From NCBI RefSeq assembly GCF_937129435.1, contig NZ_CAKZNF010000001.1:1-44391 (forward strand): a stretch of 44,391 nucleotides of DNA. The letters are read 5' to 3'. The notes beneath the pieces are model-generated. The model was not told the origin of the DNA. It saw only the letters and a program-made list of their open reading frames with translations, and did no database searches. Made by a program: the position numbers and the translations under genes. Within the stretch, counting starts at the first letter, position 1; each line of letters starts with the position of its first letter. This DNA comes from an uncultured Parasphingopyxis sp. Lineage in GTDB: Bacteria > Pseudomonadota > Alphaproteobacteria > Sphingomonadales > Sphingomonadaceae. Shown here in pieces: positions 1-8,657 of this stretch.

Positions 1-414
1 GCGGCGATGGAAGACCCCGATCTCGTCAAGGGCGCCGCGAAGGACTTCCCCGGCGGCATCGTCGTCGCCGTCGATGCCAAGGGCGGCATGGTCGCAACGC
101 GCGGCTGGGCCGAAACGACCGAGGTTTCGGTCGCCGACATGGCGAAACGCTTCGAGGATGCGGGCGTTGCTGCGCTGCTCTTCACCGATGTCGGCCGCGA
201 CGGGATGATGAAGGGTTGCAACATCGACGCGACCGTCGATCTGGCCCGTGCGACCGATATCCCGGTGATTGCGAGCGGCGGCGTTCGCGGCATCGCCGAT
301 ATCCATGCGCTCAACGTCCATGCGCGCGACGGGATTGAGGGCGTGATTTGCGGTCGTGCCATCTATGACGGGAGTCTCGATCTGGGCGCTGCACTGGCGG
401 TGGCAGAGAAATGA
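1..414 (+). CDS. hisA: HisA, phosphoribosylformimino-AICAR-phosphate isomerase, 3' part
   Basis: The gene enters from the left edge already open; about 137 codons of the C-terminal half of a roughly 240-residue protein are visible. HisA carries out the Amadori rearrangement of ProFAR to PRFAR in cytosolic histidine synthesis. The second half of its (beta/alpha)8 barrel is clear: FTDVGRDGMMKG carries the C-terminal catalytic Asp and phosphate-binding context, followed by VIASGGVRG and the final GVICGRAIYDG phosphate loop. The stop TGA shares the sequence ATGA with the next ORF, so the two are probably translationally coupled. The gene order HisA, ORF, HisF, later HisE, supports the call. Confidence 0.95.
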   Translation, partial: AAMEDPDLVKGAAKDFPGGIVVAVDAKGGMVATRGWAETTEVSVADMAKRFEDAGVAALLFTDVGRDGMMKGCNIDATVDLARATDIPVIASGGVRGIADIHALNVHARDGIEGVICGRAIYDGSLDLGAALAVAEK

Positions 415-827
415 GAGGTCTGTTTGGTCACTCCAGAGAGAAGTGGCAAATCTTTATGGAGGATGAAGCGCTTAGAATGGCTCTCGAAGGAGACCATCCC
501 ATTCTGGCTTCGCTACGAAGGCAGACTCCCTTCATAAGAGCACGTGAGCGAGAATGGACCGGGAAGGGGTTTTTCACCGATCTGACACTTCGTAACGAAG
601 TGGTGCCCTGCGATCCTCAGGAGGTTTTTGGCCTCCACGGGGTAGGCGGTACGAGCCGATCTATGCGCGAGGGATTCTCCTTCATTATCTGGGTGGAAGG
701 CGGGCTGCTTGCTACTATTGAAGGAGTAGCGAACGGCAGGAAATGGAAGCCGTCGCAGACTTTCGATATGAAGTTGGAAACGAAATTTAGATCGGCGTTA
801 TCGTATCCGATCCAACTCGACATATGA
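411..827 (+). CDS. Uncharacterised 138-residue protein lodged between hisA and hisF
   Basis: I cannot name this protein. It overlaps hisA by ATGA at its start (411-414) and hisF by ATGA at its end (824-827), so it sits in the operon without spare bases. No signal peptide or membrane segment is visible. The middle reads like a small soluble alpha/beta domain: [16 protein letters not shown], then a hydrophobic strand [18 protein letters not shown]. Its codon use is visibly less GC-biased than either neighbour (codons such as AGA, TTT, CTT, ATA are frequent), suggesting acquisition from elsewhere. A role in histidine synthesis is not implied by sequence. The perfect overlaps and lack of internal stops argue that it is translated. 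Confidence 0.75.
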   Translation: MRGLFGHSREKWQIFMEDEALRMALEGDHPILASLRRQTPFIRAREREWTGKGFFTDLTLRNEVVPCDPQEVFGLHGVGGTSRSMREGFSFIIWVEGGLLATIEGVANGRKWKPSQTFDMKLETKFRSALSYPIQLDI

Positions 828-1585
828 CCGTCCGCACCCGCGTCATCCCCTGTCTCGACGTCAAGGACGGCCGCGTTGTGAAGGGCGTCAATTTCGTCGA
901 TCTCGCCGATGCCGGCGACCCGGTCGAACAGGCGCGGGTCTATGATGCGGCCGGCGCCGACGAACTCTGCTTCCTCGACATCACCGCGAGCCATGAGGAG
1001 CGCGACACGCTGCTCGATATCGTCGCGCGCACCGCGGCGGTCTGCTTCATGCCGCTCACCGTCGGCGGCGGCGTGCGGACGGCGGACGATGCGCGCAAGC
1101 TGCTGCTCGCGGGCGCCGACAAGGTCGCGGTCAACTCCGCCGCCGTTGCCCGGCCCGAACTCGTCGGTGAAATGGCGGCACGCTTCGGAAGCCAGTGCGT
1201 CGTCGGATCGGTCGATGCGCGGCGCGTCGATGGCGGCTGGGAGGTCTTCACCCATGGCGGGCGGCGCGGCACGGGCATCGACGCGATCGAACACGCCAAA
1301 CGCCTCGCCGATCTCGGCGCGGGCGAATTGCTCGTCACGTCTATGGACAGGGACGGGACGCGCGAGGGCTTCGACCTCGATCTTACCCGAACCATCGCCG
1401 ATGTCGTTGCCGTCCCGGTCGTCGCCTCGGGCGGCGTCGGGACACTCGATCACCTCGTCGAGGGCGTGATCGAGGGTCATGCTTCTGCGGTGCTCGCCGC
1501 CTCGATCTTCCATTTCGGCGAACACAGCATCGCCGACGCGCATGCGGCGCTGGCCGAAAAGGGCATCCCGGTTCGCGGCAACTGA
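824..1585 (+). CDS. hisF: HisF, imidazole glycerol phosphate synthase cyclase subunit
   Basis: HisF forms the cyclase half of the HisH-HisF complex, converting PRFAR plus ammonia to imidazole glycerol phosphate and AICAR. The 253 residues are full length for the family. The catalytic pair is present as Asp12 in [11 protein letters not shown] and Asp131 in VVGSVDARR. Phosphate-binding loops appear as VGGGVRT near residue 80 and VVASGGVGT near 213. The start ATG lies in an ATGA overlap with the preceding ORF. hisH is not in the window and would be expected upstream of hisA. Confidence 0.97.
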   Translation: MTVRTRVIPCLDVKDGRVVKGVNFVDLADAGDPVEQARVYDAAGADELCFLDITASHEERDTLLDIVARTAAVCFMPLTVGGGVRTADDARKLLLAGADKVAVNSAAVARPELVGEMAARFGSQCVVGSVDARRVDGGWEVFTHGGRRGTGIDAIEHAKRLADLGAGELLVTSMDRDGTREGFDLDLTRTIADVVAVPVVASGGVGTLDHLVEGVIEGHASAVLAASIFHFGEHSIADAHAALAEKGIPVRGN

Positions 1586-1743
1586 CCCGGATCGGGACAG
1601 TCCGCCGCACGGCGTGTCAATTAACTATTTACTTCGTCTTCTGACGTGAAATTAACCCTGATTTACAGGTGCGGGGGCCTACCGGCATGCTAGCGATCCA
1701 CTCGTCCGCGACGTTTCGTTGCGGGCGAACCAGGGGATCACGC

Positions 1744-1992
1744 ATGACATTACGCCGTCTCGCACTCGCCGCGTCCGCCGCCATGCTCGCGGCGATCCCC
1801 GCACAGGCGATGGATACGCCGCCCTCTTCGCGTGAAGCCCCGCAGCCCGAGACCGCGTCGCCGGGCAGCGGCAGCGCCACGCCGGTCGACGAGCCGCCGA
1901 TGGTCCTGCTCTTCGCGATCGCCGCGGGCGGCGTTATCGGCGGCCGTTATCTCGCCAAGCGCAAAAAGAAGAAGAACGACCGCGACGCTTGA
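1744..1992 (+). CDS. Small exported/anchored protein, 82 residues, unknown function
   Basis: The chosen ATG gives an N-terminal signal sequence (MTLRRLALAASAAMLAAIPAQA, cleavage expected after AQA near residue 22). A proline/serine-rich linker follows, then a hydrophobic segment MVLLFAIAAGGVIGGRYL around residues 52-70, and a strongly basic tail AKRKKKKNDRDA. This organisation suggests a single-pass inner-membrane protein with a short periplasmic head and cytoplasmic basic tail. An in-frame start 25 codons upstream (1669) is possible but would bury the signal peptide. Located between hisF and hisE in the same direction; similar small membrane proteins near his genes are known in sphingomonads, but I assign no function. 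The 158 bases before it (1586-1743) show no gene. Confidence 0.65.
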   Translation: MTLRRLALAASAAMLAAIPAQAMDTPPSSREAPQPETASPGSGSATPVDEPPMVLLFAIAAGGVIGGRYLAKRKKKKNDRDA

Positions 1993-2025
1993 CGCATCGG
2001 CGCGCGTCGCGTCAGAAGCGGCGCC

Positions 2026-2343
2026 GTGTCCGATGTCCTCGCCCGTCTCGAACAGCTGATCGCCGATCGCCGCGACGGCGATCCGGAATCTTCCTATGTC
2101 GCGAAGCTCTTTTCGAAGGGCCGGCCGAAGATCGCGCAGAAACTGGGCGAGGAGGCGACCGAAGCGGTAATCGCCGCGCTCACCGAGGACGATCAGGCGT
2201 TCACCGGCGAAGCGGCCGACCTGCTCTTCCACCTGCTGGTGCTGTGCGCCGATCGCGGCGTCGCCTTCGCCGATGTGCTCGCCGAGCTCGAACGGCGCGA
2301 GGGTGTATCGGGGATCGCCGAGAAAGCCACGCGAAAGGCTTGA
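2026..2343 (+). CDS. hisE: HisE, phosphoribosyl-ATP pyrophosphatase
   Basis: HisE hydrolyses phosphoribosyl-ATP to phosphoribosyl-AMP and pyrophosphate, the second step of histidine synthesis. The 105-residue protein has the all-alpha MazG-like fold signature: KLGEEATEAVIAAL supplies the acidic metal-binding EExxE cluster and GEAADLLFHLLVL the second helix with E and D. The start is a GTG (GTG TCC GAT GTC). It follows the small membrane protein gene by 33 bases and precedes the HIT gene by 62 bases, so all are likely in the his transcription unit. Confidence 0.95.
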   Translation: MSDVLARLEQLIADRRDGDPESSYVAKLFSKGRPKIAQKLGEEATEAVIAALTEDDQAFTGEAADLLFHLLVLCADRGVAFADVLAELERREGVSGIAEKATRKA

Positions 2344-2405
2344 TTTTCCAAGGCCCGGCGGCGATGCCTTACATGGTTGAATTTCGATGAAGAGCCGGAG
2401 ACGCC

Positions 2406-2786
2406 ATGCCGATCGACCCGACCGAGCCCTATGACAGCGACAATATCTTCGCCAGGATCCTGCGCGGTGAAATTCCGAACGAGACGGTGTACGAGGACGA
2501 TCGCGTCCTCGCCTTCAAGGACATCAACCCGCAGGCGTCGAACCACATCCTCGTCATTCCCAAGGGCGAATATGTCAGCTGGGACGATTTCACGAAAACG
2601 GCCTCCGATCAGGAGATCGCCCATTTCATCCGCACGATCGGCAAGATCGCGCGCGAACACGGCTTCGTCGAGCCCGGCTATCGCCTGCTCGCCAATATCG
2701 GCAGGCATGGCGGGCAGGAAGTGCCGCACCTCCACGTCCATATCTTCGCCGGCGAACCGCTCGGCCCTATGATCGCGCGCGGTTAG
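2406..2786 (+). CDS. HIT-family nucleotide hydrolase/transferase (HinT-like)
   Basis: A 126-residue histidine-triad protein. The triad is VPHLHVHIFAG with His108, His110 and His112, preceded by the NIFARILRGEIP strand and the ILVIPKG segment typical of HinT-like proteins, which hydrolyse adenosine phosphoramidates and related nucleotide conjugates in the cytosol. A ribosome-binding-like GGAG lies a few bases upstream of the ATG. Its position directly after hisE is a common arrangement in alphaproteobacteria; the physiological substrate is not known from sequence. Confidence 0.92.
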   Translation: MPIDPTEPYDSDNIFARILRGEIPNETVYEDDRVLAFKDINPQASNHILVIPKGEYVSWDDFTKTASDQEIAHFIRTIGKIAREHGFVEPGYRLLANIGRHGGQEVPHLHVHIFAGEPLGPMIARG

Positions 2787-2832
2787 GCGCTAGGACGCTG
2801 AAAAGTAAAAGAGTGACGGGGAGGATGTAACG

Positions 2833-4284
2833 ATGGTGGCAGGCGGCGATCCGGGCGTTGCGGGTTCGGCAACGGCGCAGGAGCACTGGTCGTCGCGTTT
2901 CGCCTTCGTCATGGCGGCGGTCGGGTCGGCCGTGGGGCTCGGCAATCTCTGGCGTTTCCCTGCCGAGGCCGGCCAGAATGGCGGCGGTGCCTTTGTCATC
3001 TTCTACATCGCTTGCGTCGCGCTGATCGGCTTGCCGCTGCTGCTATCGGAAACGCTGATCGGCCGTCACGGCAAGAGCTCGGCGGTCGAGAGCGTGCGCG
3101 TCGTTGCACGGGAATCGGGCGGATCGACCGCCTGGTCGGCGCTCGCGGTGGTCGGCGCCATCGCCTCGTTCCTCATCGTCAGCTTCTACAGCGTCATCGC
3201 CGGCTGGGTGCTCTACTATATCGGCGTGTTCGCGGGGGATCTCTTCGCGTCGATCGGTAGCGGCAATCTGACCGGCGGCGCCTTTGCGGGGCAGAGCGCG
3301 GAACAGGTGCAGGGGCTGATGCCGGCGCTGTTCGACAACAACGCCGTCATGCTGCCGCTCCACGCGTTGTTCATGGGCCTCACCATCTACGTCGTAGCGC
3401 GCGGCGTGACCGGCGGTATCGAAAAGGTCGCGGTCTATCTGATGCCGGCCTTCTTCATCCTGTTTCTCGGCATCACGGTCTATGGCGCGTTCAGCGGCGA
3501 TTTCGCCGAGGCGCTCGCTTTCATGTTCGCCTTCGATCCTGCGCGGCTGCTGCACGGCCCGGTCATGCTGTCGGCGCTGGGGCAGGCCTTTTTCTCGCTG
3601 TCGCTGGGCTCTGCGATCATGATCACCTATGGCGCCTATGCCGATCGCGGCGTCAATCTCGCCAAGACGTCGGGCATGATCGCCGCCTGCGATACCTCGG
3701 TCGCGATCATCGCGGGGCTTTGCATCTTCCCGATCGTCTTTGCCGCCGGGCTCGCCGTCGACAGCGGTCCGACATTGATGTTCCAGACCTTGCCCGCGAG
3801 CTTCCAGACGATGCCGGCCGGTTCGCTGATCGGACTGCTGTTCTTCGTCATGGTCTTCTTCGCCGCGCTGACGAGTTCGGTGTCGCTGCTCGATGCGCCA
3901 ACCAACTGGATAAGGTATAAGTTCGGGTGGACGCGCGCCAGGACGGCGGTGCTTGTCGGCGGCCTCGCCTTCGTGATCGGAATCTTCTCGGCGCTGTCGT
4001 TCAACGTGATGGGCGAATGGTACCCGCTCGATTTCATCGCGATGTTCCGCGAGCAGAATTTCTTCGGCGTCGTCGACGGCTTTACCGGCAAGATCATGCT
4101 GCCGCTGTCGGGGCTGCTGACCGCGATCTTCATCGGCTGGGTCGCCGACCGGCGGCTGACCGACGCGGAGAACGGCATTTCGGGCGGGCTGCACCTGTTC
4201 TGGCGCTTCCTCGTCGCGTGGCTCTGCCCGATCGCGCTGACGGTAATCCTGATCCTCGGCATCTTTCCCGAACTGATCGGGTAG
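2833..4284 (+). CDS. Sodium-dependent transporter, NSS/SNF (LeuT-like) family
   Basis: A 483-residue polytopic inner-membrane protein of the neurotransmitter:sodium symporter family, which couples sodium uptake to import of amino acids or related amines. The first transmembrane segment contains the family signature AVGSAVGLGNLWRFP with the unwound substrate/sodium site, followed by NGGGAFVIFYI. About 11-12 hydrophobic segments can be traced to the end. The substrate cannot be set from sequence. A GAGG motif precedes the ATG by about 9 bases. Confidence 0.92.
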   Translation: MVAGGDPGVAGSATAQEHWSSRFAFVMAAVGSAVGLGNLWRFPAEAGQNGGGAFVIFYIACVALIGLPLLLSETLIGRHGKSSAVESVRVVARESGGSTAWSALAVVGAIASFLIVSFYSVIAGWVLYYIGVFAGDLFASIGSGNLTGGAFAGQSAEQVQGLMPALFDNNAVMLPLHALFMGLTIYVVARGVTGGIEKVAVYLMPAFFILFLGITVYGAFSGDFAEALAFMFAFDPARLLHGPVMLSALGQAFFSLSLGSAIMITYGAYADRGVNLAKTSGMIAACDTSVAIIAGLCIFPIVFAAGLAVDSGPTLMFQTLPASFQTMPAGSLIGLLFFVMVFFAALTSSVSLLDAPTNWIRYKFGWTRARTAVLVGGLAFVIGIFSALSFNVMGEWYPLDFIAMFREQNFFGVVDGFTGKIMLPLSGLLTAIFIGWVADRRLTDAENGISGGLHLFWRFLVAWLCPIALTVILILGIFPELIG

Positions 4285-4292
4285 AAGCTCCG

Positions 4293-4832
4293 GTGGCCGG
4301 CGACCGGGTCGAGATCGTCGATTACGATCCGACCTGGCCCGCAATGTTTTCTGCGGAAGCCGAACGGCTGCGCACGGTGCTGGCCGGAGAGGACATCGAT
4401 GCGATCGAGCATTTCGGCAGCACCGCCGTTCCCGGCCTCGCGGCGAAGCCCGTCATCGACATCCTTGTCGCCGTCCCCGCGCTGGAAGAGGCGAGGGGCG
4501 CGTTTCCGGCCCGGCTGGTGAACCTCGACTATGTCTTCTGGCGGGAGGATCCAAGGCCGGGCCGACTCTATTTCGTCAAGGGCATGCCGCCCTTCGGCGA
4601 AAAGCGGACGCATCACCTCCATATCTGCGAACGGCCGGGCAAATTGTGGAGCCAGCTCGGCTTTCGCGACCATCTGCGCGCGCATCCCGAGGATGCGGAG
4701 CGGTATGCGGCGCTGAAACGCGATCTCGCCGCGCGATATGCCGATGACCGCGAAGCCTATACCGAGGCCAAGGGCGATTTTATCGGGGCGATTATGGCGC
4801 GCATCGGGGCGCGACGCGACGCGGACAGCTGA
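4293..4832 (+). CDS. GrpB-family (nucleotidyltransferase-like) protein
   Basis: The GTG at 4293, eight bases after the transporter stop, gives a 179-residue protein that starts directly in the family motif VEIVDYDPTWPAMF. The signature IEHFGSTAVPGLAAKPVIDILV follows (split here as IEHFGSTAVPG and AKPVIDILV), then HHLHICE and RFRDHLR-like segments near the C-terminus. This family is related to the nucleotidyltransferase fold, with GS and DxD-like residues, but its substrate is poorly defined. The open frame extends much further 5' inside the transporter gene, which is a shadow reading. Close spacing suggests co-transcription with the transporter. Confidence 0.85.
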   Translation: MAGDRVEIVDYDPTWPAMFSAEAERLRTVLAGEDIDAIEHFGSTAVPGLAAKPVIDILVAVPALEEARGAFPARLVNLDYVFWREDPRPGRLYFVKGMPPFGEKRTHHLHICERPGKLWSQLGFRDHLRAHPEDAERYAALKRDLAARYADDREAYTEAKGDFIGAIMARIGARRDADS

Positions 4833-4935
4833 CACGCATTTTCCCGATTGCGCGTTTCGAAAAAAGGCGTAGAGGCGATTTTGCGGAGCCGCACGGCCAT
4901 CGTGGCCATCACGCGTGACTTCGGGATCACCGCCG

Positions 4936-6501
4936 ATGCACTTCGGTCGTATCAAGCCGCTCGATGCCATTCTCGAGACGGCGGAAAAGAAATCGCTCCA
5001 TCGTTCGCTCGGTCCCGTGCAGCTGATGCTGTTCGGCATCGGCTGCATCATCGGCACCGGCATCTTCGTGCTGACGGCGGCGGGCGCGCAAAAGGCGGGC
5101 CCGGGACTGATGCTCGCTTTCGCCATCGCCGGCGCGGTCTGCATCGTCGCCGCGCTCTGCTATGCCGAGATCGCGGCGATGATCCCGGTCGCGGGCTCTG
5201 CCTATACCTATAGCTATGCGACGATGGGCGAGTTTCTTGCCTGGACGGTCGGCTGGGCGCTCGTGCTCGAATATGCGATCGCCGCGAGCGCGGTATCGGT
5301 CGGCTGGTCGGGCTATTTCGCCGGTACGATCCTGCAGGAGGGGCTGGGGATCCATCTGCCCGCCTGGCTCGCCGCGGGGCCGGTTGCGCTGGGCGGCGCG
5401 CCGGGCGGCCTTATCAACCTGCCCGCGCTCGTCATCGCGTTGCTCGTCACCTGGCTGCTGATGATCGGCACGAGCGAAAGCGCGAAGGTCAATGCCATCC
5501 TCGTCGCGATCAAGGTGACCGCGCTCACCGCTTTCATCGTGCTGACCCTGCCGCAAGTCGAACTGGACCGGTTCAACCCGTTCCTGCCAGCCGGCGTGTT
5601 TGGCGGGTTCGGCACCGGCGTCGGTGCTGTCGGCGCGGCGGCGACGATCTTCTTCGCCTATGTCGGCTTCGACGCCGTCTCGACCGCGGCGGAGGAAACG
5701 CGCGATCCGCAGCGCAACGTACCGATCGGCCTTGTCGGTTCGCTGCTCTTCTGTACCGTCTTCTACATCCTCGTCGCCGCGGGGGCGATCGGCACCATCG
5801 GCGGGCAGCCAATCATGGGGCCGGGCGGTGTGCCGTTCCCGGCAGGGTCGGAGGAACTCGCCCGGCAATGCGCGATGCCCGAACATGCCGCCGCGCTGGT
5901 CTGTTCGAACGAGGCGCTGGCGCATGTCCTCAGGCAAATCGGCTTTTCGGGGATCGGCAATTTGCTGGGTATCGCCGCCTTCGTGGCCCTGCCCAGCGTG
6001 ATCCTCGTGCTGCTCTTCGCCCAGACGCGCATCTTCTTCGTCATGAGCCGCGACGGGCTGCTCCCCGAGGTCCTTTCGAAGGTGCACCCGAAATGGCACA
6101 CGCCCTATGTGGTCACTGCGGTGACCGGCGTCGTCGTGGCGATCGGCGCGGCCTTCTTCCCGGTCGGGCAGCTGGCCGATATCGCCAATGCGGGGACCCT
6201 ATACGCTTTTGCCATGGTCGCAGTCGCCGTGATGGTGTTGCGGCGGAGCGATCCGGCACGCGGGCGCCCCTTCCGCGTGCCGGCGCTCTGGCTCGTCGGG
6301 CCGCTGGCGATCGGGGGGTGCGTGTTCCTGTTCGTGAACCTGCCGACGGCGGCGATGCTGATGCTGCCGATCTGGACCGTGATCGGCATCGCGATCTACG
6401 CCTTTTACGGCTATCGCAAGAGCCATCTCGGCAAAGGCCGCGTCGAGGTGCACGAAACCGAGATCGAGGATATCGAACCGAGCATCCCGGGGACGGAGTG
6501 A
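4936..6501 (+). CDS. APC-family amino acid permease (cationic amino acid transporter type)
   Basis: A 521-residue polytopic membrane protein. The N-terminal SLHRSLGPVQL cytoplasmic motif precedes a first membrane segment with GIGCIIGTGIFVL, the glycine-rich substrate site of the amino acid-polyamine-organocation superfamily. Around twelve hydrophobic helices follow, with a charged cytoplasmic tail. An extended loop near residues 300-340 contains two Cys (ARQCAMPE and LVCSNE), a feature of this permease group. ATG 4936 is preferred; a GTG at 4915 is in frame but adds residues without family character. The substrate is inferred only to class. Confidence 0.9.
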   Translation: MHFGRIKPLDAILETAEKKSLHRSLGPVQLMLFGIGCIIGTGIFVLTAAGAQKAGPGLMLAFAIAGAVCIVAALCYAEIAAMIPVAGSAYTYSYATMGEFLAWTVGWALVLEYAIAASAVSVGWSGYFAGTILQEGLGIHLPAWLAAGPVALGGAPGGLINLPALVIALLVTWLLMIGTSESAKVNAILVAIKVTALTAFIVLTLPQVELDRFNPFLPAGVFGGFGTGVGAVGAAATIFFAYVGFDAVSTAAEETRDPQRNVPIGLVGSLLFCTVFYILVAAGAIGTIGGQPIMGPGGVPFPAGSEELARQCAMPEHAAALVCSNEALAHVLRQIGFSGIGNLLGIAAFVALPSVILVLLFAQTRIFFVMSRDGLLPEVLSKVHPKWHTPYVVTAVTGVVVAIGAAFFPVGQLADIANAGTLYAFAMVAVAVMVLRRSDPARGRPFRVPALWLVGPLAIGGCVFLFVNLPTAAMLMLPIWTVIGIAIYAFYGYRKSHLGKGRVEVHETEIEDIEPSIPGTE

Positions 6502-6504
6502 CAA

Positions 6505-6662
6505 AGAGCCCCTCCTCTTTAGAGGAGGGGTTGGGGTGGTGGTAGAGCGAGCGGAAGCGAGCGTAAAAGCCCCAAGCGCGAACTAAAGAGAGCCGACAGG
6601 GGCATCGAACCCCTGCCTTCTCTTGCACCACGCTTGCATCCCTCCTCTGAAGAGGAGGGAGA
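6505..6662. repeat. Intergenic repeat with two G/C-rich hairpins between convergent genes
   Basis: The gap between the permease and the kinase contains two similar short palindromes: 6509-6530 (CCCCTCCTCT, 2-base centre, AGAGGAGGGG) and 6640-6659 (CCCTCCTCT, 2-base centre, AGAGGAGGG). The intervening DNA contains GAGCGAGCGGAAGCGAGCG, also repetitive. Each hairpin lies within about 10 bases of a stop codon of the converging genes, so they could end transcription from both sides, although no U tract follows. It resembles the cctcccc/ggggagg repeats elsewhere in the window. Confidence 0.6.
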
Positions 6663-6665
6663 AAT

Positions 6666-7664
6666 TCACCCCAATCGTTTCGCGATCAGCGCCTTGGTGT
6701 CCGCCTCCGGGCGCGGCCCGTAATGCTGGATCACTTCGGCCGCGCAGACGGCGCCCATGGCGAGGCTGTCGGCGACCGATTTGTCCTGCGCCTGGCCGTG
6801 GAGGAAGCCCGCGGCGAACTGGTCGCCGGCGCCGGTGGCATCGACCATCCTGTCGATCGGTTCGGCGGCGACTTCGGCGCGCTCGCCGTCCTTGACCGCA
6901 ATGGCGCCCTTTTCGCTGCGCGTGACGACGAGCGTCGGCACCCTGGCGGCGGTCTTCTCGACCGCCTCGTCGAAATCCTCGGTCTGTTGCAGCGATTTGA
7001 TCTCGTCTTCATTGGCGAACAAGATATCGATCCGCCCGTCCTCGATCAGCTTCAGGAAGCCGTTGCGATGGCGGTCGACGCAAAAGCCGTCGGACAGGGT
7101 GAAGGCGACCTTGCGGCCCGCATTCCGGGCGATATCGATCGCCTTGTCCATCGCCGCGCGGGGTTCTTCGGGATCCCAGAGATATCCTTCGAGATAGAGG
7201 ATCGCGGCGCTTTCGATCAGCTCGTGGTCGAGCGCGGAGGCCGGCAGATGCTGCGAGGCGCCGAGAAAGGTGTTCATCGTCCGCTCGCCATCGGGGGTGA
7301 CGAGGATCAGGCAGCGCGCCGTTGCCGGTTCGCCGCTGCGCGCTGCGGTGTCGAATTTCACGCCGAGCGCGGTGATGTCGTGGCGAAACACGTCGCCGAG
7401 TTCGTCGTCGGCGACCTGGCCGATAAAGCCGGTCTTGCCGCCCAGCGCGCCGATGCCCGCGATCGTGTTCGCCGCCGATCCGCCGCTCGCTTCGACGCCC
7501 GGACCCATCTTGGCATAAAGCGCCTCGGCCTCCTCGGTCGTGAAGAGCAGCTGCATCGAACCCTTGTTGAGGCCCTCTTCGGCGAGGAAGCTGTCCTCGG
7601 CCTGAGAGATGACATCGACGATGGCGTTGCCGATGGCGACGATATCGAGCGTGGGTTCGGTCAT
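6666..7664 (-). CDS. PfkB-family carbohydrate/nucleoside kinase (adenosine kinase-like)
   Basis: A 332-residue cytosolic kinase. The N-terminal strand LDIVAIGNAIVDV and the EASGGSAANTIAGIGALGG segment form the sugar-binding half of the ribokinase fold. The C-terminal PfkB signature DATGAGDQFAAGFLHG contains the anion-hole GAGD with the catalytic Asp near residue 286. The family transfers ATP phosphate to a sugar or nucleoside; adenosine is the likeliest substrate by overall likeness, but this is inference. The start at 7664 has an AGGAG ribosome-binding site 6 bases upstream; an upstream in-frame ATG at 7724 lacks one. Confidence 0.88.
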   Translation of the reverse strand: MTEPTLDIVAIGNAIVDVISQAEDSFLAEEGLNKGSMQLLFTTEEAEALYAKMGPGVEASGGSAANTIAGIGALGGKTGFIGQVADDELGDVFRHDITALGVKFDTAARSGEPATARCLILVTPDGERTMNTFLGASQHLPASALDHELIESAAILYLEGYLWDPEEPRAAMDKAIDIARNAGRKVAFTLSDGFCVDRHRNGFLKLIEDGRIDILFANEDEIKSLQQTEDFDEAVEKTAARVPTLVVTRSEKGAIAVKDGERAEVAAEPIDRMVDATGAGDQFAAGFLHGQAQDKSVADSLAMGAVCAAEVIQHYGPRPEADTKALIAKRLG

Positions 7665-7763
7665 GGGGACTCCTGAAAAATTGCGGGGAAGCTGTTGCAC
7701 GCCACCTAGGGGGCGGTGCGGCATGGCGCAACCGGAACGGATACTGTCGGCGATCGCACAGAA

Positions 7764-7895
7764 TCATCCCCGGGAAGGGGAGGTGGCAGCCCGCAGGGCT
7801 GACGGAGGGGTGTAGGCATTCGCGTTTCTCCTTACGCTGCCGGGAATACCCCTCCACCACTTCGTGGTCCCCCTCCCCTTCTCGGGGAGGATTTC
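7764..7895. repeat. Dispersed intergenic repeat, imperfect palindrome (copy 1)
   Basis: The sequence begins tcatccccgggaaggggaggtgg and ends ggtccccctccccttctcggggaggat, the outer arms pairing with each other and each also folding into a small ccc/ggg hairpin. Internal arms ggagggg and cccctcc pair as well. Related copies lie at 10171, 15342 and 16838. It occupies the divergent gap before the EI24 gene; no coding is visible in it. Confidence 0.8.
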
Positions 7896-7960
7896 GATGC
7901 TTCCGCACCGTGATGGTTCATGCAATTGACGTACCTGCAAAGCCGCCACACATCAACGAC

Positions 7961-8635
7961 ATGCTCCGTGCGCTCTCCCTCTCGATCGGCCAGCTCGGCG
8001 ATCCGGCCTTCCTGAAGGTGCTCGGCAAGTCGCTGGCGCTGACGCTGCTGCTGTTCGCGGTGTTCGGCGTGCTGCTCTATTTCGGCCTTGTATGGCTCTT
8101 CGCCTGGCTCGGCTGGGGCCAGGGGAGCGGATTCGTTGCGGCGGCCGGCGCGGTGATCGTCGCGGCGCTGTCGGGCGGGCTGCTGTTCCGCGTCATCGCG
8201 ATTGCCGTGATCGGGCTGTTCACCGACGAGATCGTCGATGCGGTCGAGGCGAAACACTATCCCGATCAGCGCGCCCGCGCTGTCCGCGCCTCCTATACGA
8301 CGCAGACGCGCGTCGCGCTCGGAAGCGTCGGGCGGGCCATTGGCTGGAACCTGCTGGCGCTGCCTGTCTACATCGTCCTGCTCGTGACCGGGATCGGCAC
8401 CGTCGCCGCCTTTTTCATCGTCAATGCGCTGCTGCTGTCGCGCGATCTGGGCGAGCTGATCGCCGTCCGGCATGTCCCCCGGCCCGCCTGGCAAGACTGG
8501 CTGCGCTCCACGCGCGGCAGACGGATGCAGATCGGGCTTGTCGCGGCGGGGCTGTTCGTGGTTCCTGTCGCCAATCTGCTGGCGCCGATCCTGAGCGCCG
8601 CAATGGCCGCACACATGCTGCATCGCCAGCGGTGA
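7961..8635 (+). CDS. EI24-domain (CysZ-like) inner-membrane protein
   Basis: With the ATG at 7961 the protein has 224 residues and starts MLRALSLSIGQLGDPAFL, matching the amphipathic N-terminus typical of EI24-domain proteins. Four to six hydrophobic segments follow, including LALTLLLFAVFGVLLYFGLVWLF, and the conserved cytoplasmic stretch ALGSVGRAIGWNLLALPVYIV. CysZ of this family moves sulfate, but most EI24 proteins in this group are uncharacterised. Upstream in-frame starts at 7910 (GTG) and 7913 (ATG) exist; the later one is favoured because family similarity begins there. Confidence 0.8.
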   Translation: MLRALSLSIGQLGDPAFLKVLGKSLALTLLLFAVFGVLLYFGLVWLFAWLGWGQGSGFVAAAGAVIVAALSGGLLFRVIAIAVIGLFTDEIVDAVEAKHYPDQRARAVRASYTTQTRVALGSVGRAIGWNLLALPVYIVLLVTGIGTVAAFFIVNALLLSRDLGELIAVRHVPRPAWQDWLRSTRGRRMQIGLVAAGLFVVPVANLLAPILSAAMAAHMLHRQR

Positions 8636-8657
8636 GCGGGGGTAGGGGAGTTTGAAG

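Noticed and set aside
3043..4344. A 433-codon minus-strand frame opposite the NSS transporter.
   Set aside because: Very Arg/Asp/Glu-rich antisense reading typical for high-GC DNA; the plus strand holds an unmistakable transporter.
6593..6617. On the minus strand GGCAGGGG-TTCGATG-CCCCTGTC looks like a tRNA or tmRNA T-arm.
   Set aside because: No acceptor stem, D-arm or anticodon arm can be built around it and the site lies in a repeat; it is probably a chance hairpin.
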